A stretch of DNA of 64,000 nt, from the NCBI RefSeq assembly GCF_900108345.1, contig NZ_FNVV01000013.1, positions 1,152,944 through 1,216,943 of the forward strand, read 5' to 3'. Positions 42,767-51,298 of the stretch are shown piece after piece. The DNA comes from Bacteroides ndongoniae (GTDB lineage: Bacteria > Bacteroidota > Bacteroidia > Bacteroidales > Bacteroidaceae). A model generated the notes under the pieces. It had not been told where the DNA came from. It saw only the letters and a list, made by a program, of their open reading frames with translations, and ran no database searches. Every line of letters begins with the position of its first letter. The stretch's first letter is position 1. The position numbers and the translations under genes were made by a program.

Positions 42767-44320
42767 TTAAAGTGGAATATTACCGTGCTTCTTGGCAGGG
42801 TTAGTCAGTTTCTTAGTTTGCAGCTGTTGCAAAGCGCGAATAACGCGGAAACGAGTGTTGCGCGGTTCGATAACGTCGTCGATGTAACCATACTTGGCTG
42901 CATTGTACGGGTTGGCGAACAGCTTGGTATATTCGGCTTCTTTTTCTGCAAGGAATTGAGCAGGATTTTCGTGTTCCTTGGCTTCCTTGGCATACAATAC
43001 GGCAACGGCACCTGCGCCACCCATAACGGCGATTTCGGCAGTAGGCCATGCGTAGTTGATGTCGCCACGCAGCTGCTTACAGCTCATCACGATGTGAGAA
43101 CCACCGTAAGACTTACGCAATGTTACGGTAACTTTGGGCACTGTAGCTTCGCCGTAGGCATACAGCAACTTGGCTCCGTGCAGGATGACAGCGTTGTATT
43201 CCTGTCCTGTACCCGGCAAGAATCCCGGTACGTCGACCAGTGTTACCAAAGGAATGTTGAAGGCATCGCAGAAGCGTACGAAACGTGCGCCTTTACGTGA
43301 AGCGTTGCAGTCGAGCACACCTGCCAGATATTTAGGCTGGTTGGCAACAATACCTACTGACTGTCCGTTCATGCGGGCGAAACCGATAATCAGGTTCTTG
43401 GCGTAATCCTTTTGTACTTCGAGGAATTCGCCGTTGTCGATGATGGCACCGATTACTTCGTACATATCGTACGGCTTGTTCGGATTATCGGGGATAATTT
43501 CGTTCAGTGAGTCTTCCAGACGATCGATCGGGTCGGTGCAGGCTACGATAGGAGCTTCTTCCAGGTTGTTCTGGGGAATGTAGCTCAACAGCTTGCGGAT
43601 GATGGCCAGACCTTCTTCGCCTGTTGCTGCAGTGAAGTGAGTAACACCAGACTTGGAAGCGTGTACGCTGGCACCACCGAGGTCTTCCTGAGTTACGTCT
43701 TCGCCTGTTACAGTCTTAACTACAGCAGGACCAGTCAGGAACATGTAAGAAGTACCTTCGGTCATCAGAGTAAAGTCGGTCAGGGCAGGTGAGTAAACGG
43801 CACCACCGGCGCAGGGGCCAAAGATTCCGGAGATCTGCGGGATGACACCCGAAGCCATAATGTTGCGTTGGAAGATTTCAGCATATCCGGCCAAGGCGTT
43901 GATACCTTCCTGGATACGTGCACCACCCGAGTCGTTGATTCCGATAACAGGAGCGCCCATCTTCATGGCCATATCCATTACCTTACAGATTTTCTGTGCC
44001 ATTGTTTCAGACAATGAACCGCCGAATACAGTGAAGTCCTGTGCGAATACGTATACCAAACGTCCTTCAATGGTTCCGCAACCGGTTACGACACCGTCGC
44101 CCAAGAAGTGTTTTTTGTCCTGTCCGAAGTTGGTACATCTGTGTTTTACGAACATATCCATTTCTTCGAAACTGCCTTCGTCAAGCAGTTGGGCTATACG
44201 CTCGCGGGCTGTATATTTGCCTTTGGCATGTTGTTTCTCAATAGCCTTTTCGCCACCACCTAAACGAGCCTGAGCACGAAGTTCAATAAGCTCTTTAATC
44301 TTTTCAAGCTGGTTACTCAT
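42767..44320 (-). CDS. mmdA: Methylmalonyl-CoA decarboxylase alpha subunit (carboxyltransferase)
   Basis: The 517-residue protein of the acyl-CoA carboxylase beta / carboxyltransferase family has [22 protein letters not shown] at the N-terminus. It also has [14 protein letters not shown] (first oxyanion region), [12 protein letters not shown], and [14 protein letters not shown] with SYGGSHIVM in the C-terminal half. It moves the carboxyl group from methylmalonyl-CoA to biotin, giving propionyl-CoA. It is preceded by the epimerase gene with a long inverted repeat in the 196-nt gap. Confidence 0.95.
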   Translation of the reverse strand: MSNQLEKIKELIELRAQARLGGGEKAIEKQHAKGKYTARERIAQLLDEGSFEEMDMFVKHRCTNFGQDKKHFLGDGVVTGCGTIEGRLVYVFAQDFTVFGGSLSETMAQKICKVMDMAMKMGAPVIGINDSGGARIQEGINALAGYAEIFQRNIMASGVIPQISGIFGPCAGGAVYSPALTDFTLMTEGTSYMFLTGPAVVKTVTGEDVTQEDLGGASVHASKSGVTHFTAATGEEGLAIIRKLLSYIPQNNLEEAPIVACTDPIDRLEDSLNEIIPDNPNKPYDMYEVIGAIIDNGEFLEVQKDYAKNLIIGFARMNGQSVGIVANQPKYLAGVLDCNASRKGARFVRFCDAFNIPLVTLVDVPGFLPGTGQEYNAVILHGAKLLYAYGEATVPKVTVTLRKSYGGSHIVMSCKQLRGDINYAWPTAEIAVMGGAGAVAVLYAKEAKEHENPAQFLAEKEAEYTKLFANPYNAAKYGYIDDVIEPRNTRFRVIRALQQLQTKKLTNPAKKHGNIPL

Positions 44321-44404
44321 TTTGATAAATTTTAGAATTTAAATATTTTTCTGATTTTCTGATTCAGAGTTGGGAATTTCGATGTTTACAGGAAAAGTTG
44401 GACT

Positions 44405-44508
44405 GGATGCTTTTTTCTGATTCCAAAGTCCGGAAGGTGGAAAAGGCTAGTTGTTTTTTTAGATTTCCTATCGTCCGGATATTCCCTTTGGAATCAGAAA
44501 AGACATCC
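44405..44508. repeat. Long inverted repeat between the epimerase and carboxyltransferase genes
   Basis: Arm 44405-44428 (GGATG, then TTTTCTGATTCCAAAG) is complementary to 44486-44508 with about two mismatches. TCCGGA at 44429 and 44474 extends the stem. It would form a large stem-loop in the operon mRNA and may set the ratio of epimerase to decarboxylase message. Confidence 0.75.
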
Positions 44509-44516
44509 GTCCTTGT

Positions 44517-44933
44517 TTATTCAGGCTTTTCGCATAATTCAGTCAGTACACCCAGTGTTGATTTCGGGTGGAGGAAAGCGATGTTCAGGCCTTCTGCACC
44601 TTTGCGCGGAGCTTTGTCGATAAGACGGATTCCGGCAGCTTCAGCCGAAGCCAATGCGTTGGCTACGCCGTCTTCGATGGCAAATGCCAAGTGGTGCATA
44701 CCACCGTTGCCATTGTTCTTCTCGATGAATTTGGCGATGGTGCTTTCGGGGCTTGTCGGTTCGAGCAATTCTATTTTTACGTCACCCACTTTCAGAAAAG
44801 CAGTTCTAACTTTTTGGTCTTCTACTGTTTCGATGTTGTAACACTTCAGACCTAATACATTTTCGTAGTACGGAAGGGCTTCTTCGATGCTTTTTACGGC
44901 GATGCCCAGATGTTCAATGTGTGAAATCTTCAT
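44517..44933 (-). CDS. mce: Methylmalonyl-CoA epimerase
   Basis: The 138-residue vicinal-oxygen-chelate protein begins MKISHIEHLGIAVKSIEEAL. Metal ligands are His8 in the first module, then GGMHHLAFAIED near 86 and the C-terminal LTELCEK Glu. The start at 44933 fits the family; the upstream in-frame extension to 45029 is not homologous. It converts (S)- to (R)-methylmalonyl-CoA, next to the decarboxylase that consumes one of the isomers in the succinate-propionate pathway. Confidence 0.94.
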   Translation of the reverse strand: MKISHIEHLGIAVKSIEEALPYYENVLGLKCYNIETVEDQKVRTAFLKVGDVKIELLEPTSPESTIAKFIEKNNGNGGMHHLAFAIEDGVANALASAEAAGIRLIDKAPRKGAEGLNIAFLHPKSTLGVLTELCEKPE

Positions 44934-45063
44934 AACTATTTTTATTAATGTTGGTATAAAACTCCTCGTAAGGGGATAAAACAGTACAAAGTAAGGCAAT
45001 TCTTGTTGAATAAAGAAATATTTCGCCAATTAATTCGTGGCAGGGGGAGTGTTAATTTTCTAT

Positions 45064-46257
45064 TTACTTATAGGTATAATACAATATTATAGGGCGCAAT
45101 TCTTCTGCAAGGTTGTTGTTGCTGTCGGTTTTGCTGTCGGAAAGTAAATAACCGGCATCGGCATATTCCTTCAGCATTGAGACGCCCGGAGGATTCAGAT
45201 AATAATAATCGCCGTTGAAGTTAGTCGTTGCATAGTGTAAGGGAAGGTAAACGACGTTTTCTTTCTTGAATAACAGATCATCTGTCAGCATGTCGGTTTT
45301 CAGTATGTTTGGGCTGTCTTTCATTTTCACGACGGTGGCTGGCGTGTTTTCTTGCAGATAACTGAAAGACACAAGATGACTGTTGACTATGCAATTGTAG
45401 ATGTAATGAATTCTATTGGAAAGGTTTGATTGTTCTTCGTCCTTGCCGGCAGATTGGGGGAGGCTGGTTTTATCGCTAAAGTTTTTGCTGTTTACTGTCA
45501 GAAATGGGTTGATTTTCCCTTTTTTCAGTTCAAAAATAATATTGCAAAGTGGGGGTATGAAGTAAAACCCGCCATGTGAAGCATGGAAAAAGGGTGAGGA
45601 TGTTTGCTGATATTTGCTTGTCAGGTTGTTTGTTTCCTGCTGCAACAGGTATGTATCAGCTTCTTTGGCTGTCCGGCCCAACCGACGGAGCAAGTGTTTT
45701 CCACCATGCAAGGGAAGTAAATCGGTGTAGAGAAAGCCTTCGGCATAGGCTATGTACTGGCTTCGATAATGTGTGTCGTCCAGTTTTTTGGACTCAATAA
45801 AATGTCCGGTAAGCAGGTCGTACGTATGAATGGCTTGAGCTCCGGTATCTATCGCATAGATACAGTTGTCTTCAGAGGCTATCGTGAAATCGGAAATTTT
45901 CTTGTATTTTTCAAAGTCTGTGTCGGTTGCGCCTATCGTGTGCAGGTATTTGCCGGTGTTGGTGAAGGCATGCAGGTGGTTGTCCGTATCCAGAATGTAT
46001 AGGTTCCCTTCGTTTTCCAGCATTTTCTTGATGGAGGAAATAGGTGGATAACTGTCGAGGAAAACTAATTTTACGTTCTTGTAGATAGAAGACTTGTAGG
46101 CAATCGGTGTCGTTTCAAGTGCATCCAGGTCGCAAGTATAAGAGGAGGGACGATTGATGCAGCTTTGCAGGTACATTGTAGCCAACAGATAGGCGGATAG
46201 GCATAGCAGTTTCCATAGGTTGTGGTAAGCGGGGAGTATAGTCTTGTGTTTTTTCAT
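45064..46257 (-). CDS. 6-bladed beta-propeller lipoprotein (BF3164-like)
   Basis: The product is 397 residues from ATG 46257; in-frame ATGs at 46293 and 46308 are alternatives. A hydrophobic N-terminus ends in the lipobox LQSCINR. The rest shows propeller-type strand repeats such as NLYILDTDNHLHAFTNTGKY, NCIYAIDTGAQAIHTYDLLT and YLHTIGATDTDFEKY. This resembles the BF3164-like six-bladed propeller family common in Bacteroides, of unknown function. Base composition is more AT-rich than the decarboxylase operon, marking entry into the accessory region. Confidence 0.8.
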   Translation of the reverse strand: MKKHKTILPAYHNLWKLLCLSAYLLATMYLQSCINRPSSYTCDLDALETTPIAYKSSIYKNVKLVFLDSYPPISSIKKMLENEGNLYILDTDNHLHAFTNTGKYLHTIGATDTDFEKYKKISDFTIASEDNCIYAIDTGAQAIHTYDLLTGHFIESKKLDDTHYRSQYIAYAEGFLYTDLLPLHGGKHLLRRLGRTAKEADTYLLQQETNNLTSKYQQTSSPFFHASHGGFYFIPPLCNIIFELKKGKINPFLTVNSKNFSDKTSLPQSAGKDEEQSNLSNRIHYIYNCIVNSHLVSFSYLQENTPATVVKMKDSPNILKTDMLTDDLLFKKENVVYLPLHYATTNFNGDYYYLNPPGVSMLKEYADAGYLLSDSKTDSNNNLAEELRPIILYYTYK

Positions 46258-46408
46258 ATAACGTACTGTTTTATTCAGGTTGGCGGCATTCATTATTAAC
46301 GCTCTCAATTAATTAAGGATTCACCTTCTTGAAATGTTTATTGGACTTAAAAATAAGAGTTTTTTTGTTTTGTAGATGTATTTTGGCTGAAATTAACAAT
46401 ATGTATAG

Positions 46409-46510
46409 ATGGATGGTGGTTTTATACATCCAGGCGAACTGCTGAAAGGAGAGGCTGAAGAACACAAACTCTTACGCGATACAGGCAGGAAGTACGTTGC
46501 TATGCGGTAG
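46409..46510 (+). pseudogene. HigA-like antitoxin remnant
   Basis: The 34-codon frame reads MDGGFIHPGELLKGEAEEHK and continues to a stop at 46508-46510. IHPGELLKGELEE-like sequence is the N-terminal hallmark of HigA/VapI XRE-type antitoxins, which are normally about 100 residues. The helix-turn-helix part is missing: the frame diverges after EEHKLL and ends where the 22-bp array begins. No HigB gene is next to it. Confidence 0.6.
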
Positions 46511-46771
46511 GCATGAGTGATACTTGCATGGCTCATGAGCGACACTTGCACGGCTCACGAGCGACACTTGTACGGCTCGCGAGCAACACTTGCAATACTC
46601 GTGGGCTTTGCAGACAATACTCGTGGACTTTGCAGGCAAAACCTGACGGGATTGCTTGTGAAACTCGGCGACATTGCTTGTCACATTCGGCAGCATTGTT
46701 TGTTAGGTTGGCTAACTACCGATGTTGTCTGGCTAAAGTAGGTAGTTACGAGCGTCAAGTGGCACTTTGAA
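46508..46771. repeat. Degenerate tandem array, twelve 22-bp units (copy B)
   Basis: Twelve units of exactly 22 bp run from 46508. Units 2-4 share GGCTC, then CGAGC, then ACACTTG. Units 5 and 6 begin TACTCGTGG and end CAA. Units 10-11 contain GGCTAACTACCGATGTT and GGCTAAAGTAGGTAGTTAC, nearly identical to copy A (8958-9221). Total length is 264 bp, as in copy A. Confidence 0.85.
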
Positions 46772-46879
46772 AATGAAAAATGAATGATTAAAATGAATAA
46801 CGCGGGTGAAGGATAGATATGCGAACAACGCAGAATGGGTGGATTTACACAGATAAATAAGAGAAAAGGAGAAATTGGG

Positions 46880-47045
46880 TTCACGCTTTCACCTGGAGAT
46901 ATCTGTGCTGATAATCAGATGAATATGGTGAAAGATAAGTTTCACGCTCATTCAATGAAAACACCGTTGTTCATCTGCTTTATTTTAATTATCTTTCACT
47001 GCAAATGTTTTATCCTCAAAAGGTTACGGTGAAACTTTACCTCGC
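46880..47045. repeat. GTGAAAGAT/TTCACC module flanking array copy B
   Basis: Shared with 9384-9565 in the same order: TTCACGCTTTCACC, ATATGGTGAAAGAT, TTCACGC, TTCAATGAAAA, ATCTTTCAC, TACGGTGAAACTT. The spacing between blocks differs slightly, so the two copies are old. Confidence 0.7.
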
Positions 47046-47199
47046 AAGCAGGTGAAATGGACCACCTTTTTATTGATGCCTTAGAGGGGTAGGTAAATTA
47101 TGCGTTAAAGATTGCAGCGGAAAGTCCAACCTGACGGGAACACCTTAAAAGAAAAAGCAATATATATCATATATATCGTATATATTTTATATATTTGCA

Positions 47200-47207
47200 A
47201 AAAAGAC
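47200..47207 (+). promoter_or_regulatory. Promoter -7 element and AT-rich repeats before the toxin-antitoxin pair
   Basis: TATATTTG matches TAnnTTTG just 7 nt before the antitoxin ATG, so the message would be nearly leaderless. Upstream (47160-47199), repeated TATATAT blocks separated by TC, CG or TT form overlapping palindromes that could be the autoregulatory operator. Confidence 0.5.
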
Positions 47208-47213
47208 GGAATA

Positions 47214-47471
47214 ATGGAAGCAACAGTAACATACAAGAAAAAGATTATCGACCTGAAGGAGGACACGTTTAAGGTTCTTTCAGTCATGGCAGCACGCCAG
47301 GGTACAAACCTGAAGAAACTGATAGAAAACCTGCTCGACAAGACAGCCGAAGAGTACGATGACAGCGAAGCCTACCGCTATATGACCGAGAATTACCCGG
47401 ACGGAAAGGTCAAGCTGGATAAGAACGAGCGTAAGGAATTTATGGATTGGCTGGGGGTTACTGAGAAATGA
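47214..47471 (+). CDS. Type II antitoxin, RelB/DinJ-like class
   Basis: The 85-residue protein from ATG 47214 (MEATVTYKKK) is preferred because the upstream extension is an AT-rich promoter region. The N-terminus looks like a ribbon-helix-helix DNA-binding part (IIDLKEDTFKVLSVMAARQG, NLKKLIENLLDKTAEEY). The acidic C-terminus (YMTENYPDGKVKLDKNE, EFMDWLG) would cover the toxin. The stop overlaps the toxin start by 4 bp, the usual coupling of such modules. Confidence 0.85.
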   Translation: MEATVTYKKKIIDLKEDTFKVLSVMAARQGTNLKKLIENLLDKTAEEYDDSEAYRYMTENYPDGKVKLDKNERKEFMDWLGVTEK

Positions 47472-47770
47472 GGGTTGAATTTTCAAAGGAGTTTGAAAAG
47501 GCAGTCCGCAAACTCTCCGGAAAAATGCTGGATTCAGTGCGTCAGGCAGTACAGGAAGTTATCAATGCCGGAAACATCGAGGAACTGACGGACTGCAAGA
47601 AACTGGTAGATTTTGAGTTTATCTACCGTCTGAGAATAGGCAGTTATCGTGCCTTCTTCAGCTATCATGTACAGATAGTGGATGACTGCGTCATGTTTCT
47701 CTATCTGGTGCCCAGAGGTCAGGCATACGATAAGAAAATGGGAAAAAATCTGCAGCAGAAAGATGTATAA
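47468..47770 (+). CDS. Type II toxin, RelE/ParE family
   Basis: The 100-residue protein matches the RelE/ParE fold: VEFSKEFEKAVRKL at the N-terminus, LVDFEFIYRLRIGSYRAFFSYHV in the middle (strand with conserved Arg residues) and VMFLYLVPRGQAYDKK near the end. RelE-type toxins cut mRNA on the ribosome; ParE-type poison gyrase. The catalytic set is not clear enough to choose. It overlaps the antitoxin gene by 4 bp. Confidence 0.88.
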   Translation: MRVEFSKEFEKAVRKLSGKMLDSVRQAVQEVINAGNIEELTDCKKLVDFEFIYRLRIGSYRAFFSYHVQIVDDCVMFLYLVPRGQAYDKKMGKNLQQKDV

Positions 47771-48112
47771 CAATTTTTTCATGACTATGCAATCGTAAGC
47801 CCCAGCCGTTCCTGCTTGCAAGAGCGAACTTCAAGGTTATAGTTTTTTATGGAAGTAAGCTGTACCCAATAGAGGGGCCGATTAGTTCCACAAGAAGAAA
47901 CTCTTCGAGAAGCTACACGCAGAAAACATCACTGAGGCCGTGGGCATCGCGGCCAATCTGAGGCTGATTTGAGGATGCTAACGAGAATGATCCTTTTGCT
48001 TAAACGATTGCAATAAAGTCCTTTGGGTGTGACGCTGAGATCATGGTTATTATGTTAGCATATTGATTGTCCAATCAAACCATGAGATCAAAGACTTATT
48101 CTTTGTAGCTTG
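47771..48112. other. Spacer with a decayed frame and a hairpin
   Basis: No gene is supported in these 342 nt. A short frame after a TAG at about 47883 reads FHKKKLFEKLHAENITEAVG and stops at about 47970, which looks like a fragment of a lost gene. At 48036-48090, TGAGATCATGGTT faces AACCATGAGATCA, with an inner TTGATTG/CAATCAA stem, just beyond the 3' end of the response-regulator gene. Confidence 0.4.
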
Positions 48113-48796
48113 TCATTGTATCTGAAGAATATATCCTTTTTTCTTAACAGAAACAATATTAATGGCATTATCAGGAGCAAGAATATGCCGTAAATAAGTA
48201 ATCTGCACATTCAAAGACATGGAATTAGAATAGCTGATGTCGCCCCATACCTGATTCAGAATTTCATCCCGCGTCACCAGTATGCCGACACTTCGTGACA
48301 ACAGGACCAGAATATCCGTCTGACGTGCCGATAGATTACGGGTTATCCCATCGTATGTGACTGATGAATTTTGGCTGTCAAATAATGTTTTCCCAATCAT
48401 ATAGCGACATTGAACATCAACTTTCCTGTTTTCAAACCGTTCGTCAATTCTCGCAATCAGCTCTTCAGGATAAAACGGTTTGGGAATATAGTCATTGCCT
48501 TTCAAGTGGAAGCCCTTCAGCCGGTCTGCCTTTTCCGTACGGTCAGTCAGAAAAAACAGGAATACCTCATTATCCGTTTCACGGATTTTCTGTGCAAGTT
48601 CGAATCCGTTCATTACAGGCATGTTCACATCCAGCAATATCAAGTCGGGATGTTGGTGGTTATACATTTCCCATGCCGCAGCCCCATCGGAAGCGTAGGC
48701 TACCGAATATCCTTCGAGCTCCAAGAAACGTTTCAAAAGCAATGAGTTCTGCCTGTCATCGTCAACCAACAAAATATGTATTTCATTTTTATTCAT
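48113..48796 (-). CDS. OmpR/PhoB-family response regulator (RprY-like)
   Basis: The 227-residue protein has a receiver domain (1-118) with acidic pocket VDDD (11-14), phospho-acceptor Asp56 (LLDVNMP), Thr84 and Lys106 (PKPF). The winged-helix DNA-binding domain (about 130-227) shows NLSARQTDILVLL, RDEILNQVWG and VQITYLRHILAPD. The stop codon is 60 nt from a hairpin. It is coupled (ATGA overlap) to the sensor kinase gene upstream and is the partner of that kinase. Likely targets are the divergent GLPGLI and TonB-receptor genes. Confidence 0.93.
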   Translation of the reverse strand: MNKNEIHILLVDDDRQNSLLLKRFLELEGYSVAYASDGAAAWEMYNHQHPDLILLDVNMPVMNGFELAQKIRETDNEVFLFFLTDRTEKADRLKGFHLKGNDYIPKPFYPEELIARIDERFENRKVDVQCRYMIGKTLFDSQNSSVTYDGITRNLSARQTDILVLLSRSVGILVTRDEILNQVWGDISYSNSMSLNVQITYLRHILAPDNAINIVSVKKKGYILQIQ

Positions 48797-50235
48797 TGTG
48801 GTAACTCTATAATAAAAGAACTTCCATGATTCAGCTCACTTTCTATGCGTATATTACCCCGGTGTGCTTCAACAAGCATGCGGACATAAGCCAGTCCGAG
48901 TCCCATGCCTGCTATGTTTTTATCAAAGCCAATCCGCCCACGATAGAATTTTTCAAAAACATGTCCTTGTTCTGATTTAGGAATGCCAAATCCATTATCT
49001 TTAACTGAGAGACGGACGTGGTCATTGTCACATTTCCGATAATCTATTTCGATTTCAGCCTTTTCGCGCGAGTATTTTACTGCATTCTCCAACAGATTCT
49101 CGATAATATTAATCATGTGCATCCTGTCAGCAGTGATAATCATATCCTCGTGAGGAAGAACAACGATATGGACATTCTTGTCACTTGGTACATTCAGTTT
49201 ATGGATACACGCATCCAGCAAATCGTGCAGACTGAATGCTGAAATATTAAGTGGTATCTCGGTTGCCTTGCTGAAGGTCAAATCCCTCAGTTTGGAAAAC
49301 AAAGCAGACAGGCTGTCCAATGCCGTATGGGAATCCGCTACGACCATTTGCCGCCCCGCAATGTCTTTCATAAGGCGTTCATTACCCATATAGGAGACAC
49401 ACATTTTGAGCGTTGCAATCGGACGTTTCAGTTCGTGAATCATGGTTTGTATAAAGTCTGACCGGAGATTTTCTATTTTACGCTGTTTGCGGATCGTGGT
49501 AATTTGCGCAACAAGGCAAACAATCAATAAAACAGATAAGGCGAATGAAAAGAACAGAATATCCGACATTTCTCTTATAATCAGCGGCAATGCAATTGGG
49601 CAATCCATTCGTACCAGCTTCTTGCCAAGAATGTCGTAGGGATAGGTTATGGAGAGTACAGGATGGAACAACGCCCCCCATTCCGTACGGGAAGCTTCCC
49701 AGACTATCGAGTCCGCTGTTTCGGTGAAAATGGTATCGAGCCTGATGTTGTTAGACTGCATTATCGTGTCGAGCTTCTCAGCTGAAAACGGGAACCGTCT
49801 GTTAAGACAGTTGCGTTCTATCGCATCAAGAACCTCCGATTCTTTCCGATCCTGTTTGACAACAATCACTTGTACTTCTCTATCTAACCAGTCAGGGTGT
49901 TGCGTTTCATATATTCGGGAAAACAAATCAGCCGAAAGTGAGTCAATTGCCGAACACCGGCGCATATCTGCCGTATAGATATCAAATAAAAACATCTCAG
50001 TATCTCCTTTTACAAACCGTCTGGTCGTATATTCAACGGCAATTTCGTTATTGACCGCACTCTGACGCACCTTGTTGTATTCATCAACGGATTCAAATAC
50101 ACGACTGTAAAGTGTATCCGCACAGGTTTGTACCGTGTACTTATATCGGGAATAAAGCCATTTGCCCTGCACGATGGCAAATAACACGATGACAATTACT
50201 GTCAGGTAATTCAGTATTTTGATTCTTTTTTCCAT
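48793..50235 (-). CDS. Membrane sensor histidine kinase (RprX-like)
   Basis: The 480-residue protein from ATG 50235 has two membrane spans (about 10-28 and 222-242) around a periplasmic sensor of about 190 residues. The HisKA domain has the phospho-acceptor His in MIHELKRPIATLK (near 270). The ATPase domain has ENLLENAVKYS, VKDNGFGIP and GMGLGLAYV. The architecture and divergent neighbours match the Bacteroides RprX/RprY type. A TATATTTG element at 50247-50240 lies only 5 nt before this ATG, so the transcript may be leaderless. Confidence 0.92.
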   Translation of the reverse strand: MEKRIKILNYLTVIVIVLFAIVQGKWLYSRYKYTVQTCADTLYSRVFESVDEYNKVRQSAVNNEIAVEYTTRRFVKGDTEMFLFDIYTADMRRCSAIDSLSADLFSRIYETQHPDWLDREVQVIVVKQDRKESEVLDAIERNCLNRRFPFSAEKLDTIMQSNNIRLDTIFTETADSIVWEASRTEWGALFHPVLSITYPYDILGKKLVRMDCPIALPLIIREMSDILFFSFALSVLLIVCLVAQITTIRKQRKIENLRSDFIQTMIHELKRPIATLKMCVSYMGNERLMKDIAGRQMVVADSHTALDSLSALFSKLRDLTFSKATEIPLNISAFSLHDLLDACIHKLNVPSDKNVHIVVLPHEDMIITADRMHMINIIENLLENAVKYSREKAEIEIDYRKCDNDHVRLSVKDNGFGIPKSEQGHVFEKFYRGRIGFDKNIAGMGLGLAYVRMLVEAHRGNIRIESELNHGSSFIIELPQ

Positions 50236-50366
50236 AATGCAAATATATGGCAATTTGAATTGAATGGACAGCATGGGCAAGGCAATATTAATCGGCCATA
50301 ATAATTTAATAATAATTCTATAAGAATAGGATAATGATTATTTTTCTCAGTCTGTCACGGCCCCGA

Positions 50367-50374
50367 TACCTTTG
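50367..50374 (+). promoter_or_regulatory. Promoter -7 element of the GLPGLI gene
   Basis: TACCTTTG matches TAnnTTTG about 90 nt before the GLPGLI gene. The -33 region (TTTTTCTC) is poor, as expected for a promoter that needs an activator such as the neighbouring response regulator. Confidence 0.45.
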
Positions 50375-50457
50375 CACAAAAAAAGTAATGCGAATATTCT
50401 TATGAAAATACGTTCAATATAAATAACCATCAACAGATATTAACTTCATAAAACTTA

Positions 50458-51294
50458 TTGTATATGAAACATTTTCTAATTCTCAGTGCAGGACTGGGAC
50501 TTTCCTTGTCATTGTCCGCACAACAAAGCAACACGTTCCCGACAGATTATGAATGCCTGTACGAATATAAGGTGACAAACTCAAAATCCATTACGGACAC
50601 CTATACGACTATTTTACAGATAGGACGTGATTGCTCCTGTTTTATGGATTACACGGCATTCCAGTCCGATTCTGTCAACGCCAGCCCCCATGCTTCCGAC
50701 GAGGATATAAAAAAATACCAGATGCAGAAAATAAGGAACAGTTTGTTTTTCGACCAGACGGTATTACAGAACCATCCGCAAGGGGAAATGTCTGTTTACA
50801 GTGTAATACCGCCGGATTATTATTTGTACAAGGAAAAACTCCGCCCGATACAGTGGAGTTTAGGCAATGAAACCGATACCGTCTGTGGATACGTCTGCAA
50901 AAAAGCGACGGGTGAATACGGAGGAAGAAAATGGGTCGTGTGGTACGCACCGGAAATACCGACCACTTTCGGTCCTTGGAAATTTTGTGGCCTTCCCGGC
51001 CTCGTAATGCTGGCTCATGATACGGAGAACATACACCGTTTTGAAGCCATTACTTTCCGCAAGGGCACATTGCCGATAGCTTTGCCGGATATCCCCAACA
51101 TAGTGACCGTAGAAAGAGACAAGTTTGTCAAAAGCAAGAACAAATTTGAAGAGGACCCCATGACAAACATTCCACTGGAATCAATCAGTGATATGACGGT
51201 GCAAAAGGATGAAGAAGGGAAAAGCTCCATCCTTATCAACGGTGTACAGTTGCGGATTCGCCCAAATGGTTACACTCCCTTGGAATTAGAATGA
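50458..51294 (+). CDS. GLPGLI family secreted protein
   Basis: The 278-residue protein has a signal peptide (LILSAGLGLSLSLSAQQ). The family's namesake motif appears as GPWKFCGLPGLVMLAHD near 182-198, preceded by the VWYAPEIPTTFGPWK segment. Function is unknown. Genes of this family commonly stand next to TonB-dependent receptors, as here (4-nt gap to the next gene). An ATG at 50464 is an alternative start giving MKHFLIL. Composition is AT-rich compared with the window's housekeeping genes. Confidence 0.9.
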   Translation: MYMKHFLILSAGLGLSLSLSAQQSNTFPTDYECLYEYKVTNSKSITDTYTTILQIGRDCSCFMDYTAFQSDSVNASPHASDEDIKKYQMQKIRNSLFFDQTVLQNHPQGEMSVYSVIPPDYYLYKEKLRPIQWSLGNETDTVCGYVCKKATGEYGGRKWVVWYAPEIPTTFGPWKFCGLPGLVMLAHDTENIHRFEAITFRKGTLPIALPDIPNIVTVERDKFVKSKNKFEEDPMTNIPLESISDMTVQKDEEGKSSILINGVQLRIRPNGYTPLELE

Positions 51295-51298
51295 AAAT

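Noticed and set aside
44937..45029. Upstream extension of methylmalonyl-CoA epimerase
   Set aside because: The 32 extra residues are not family-like and contain the likely leader region. ATG 44933 starts exactly at the conserved N-terminus.
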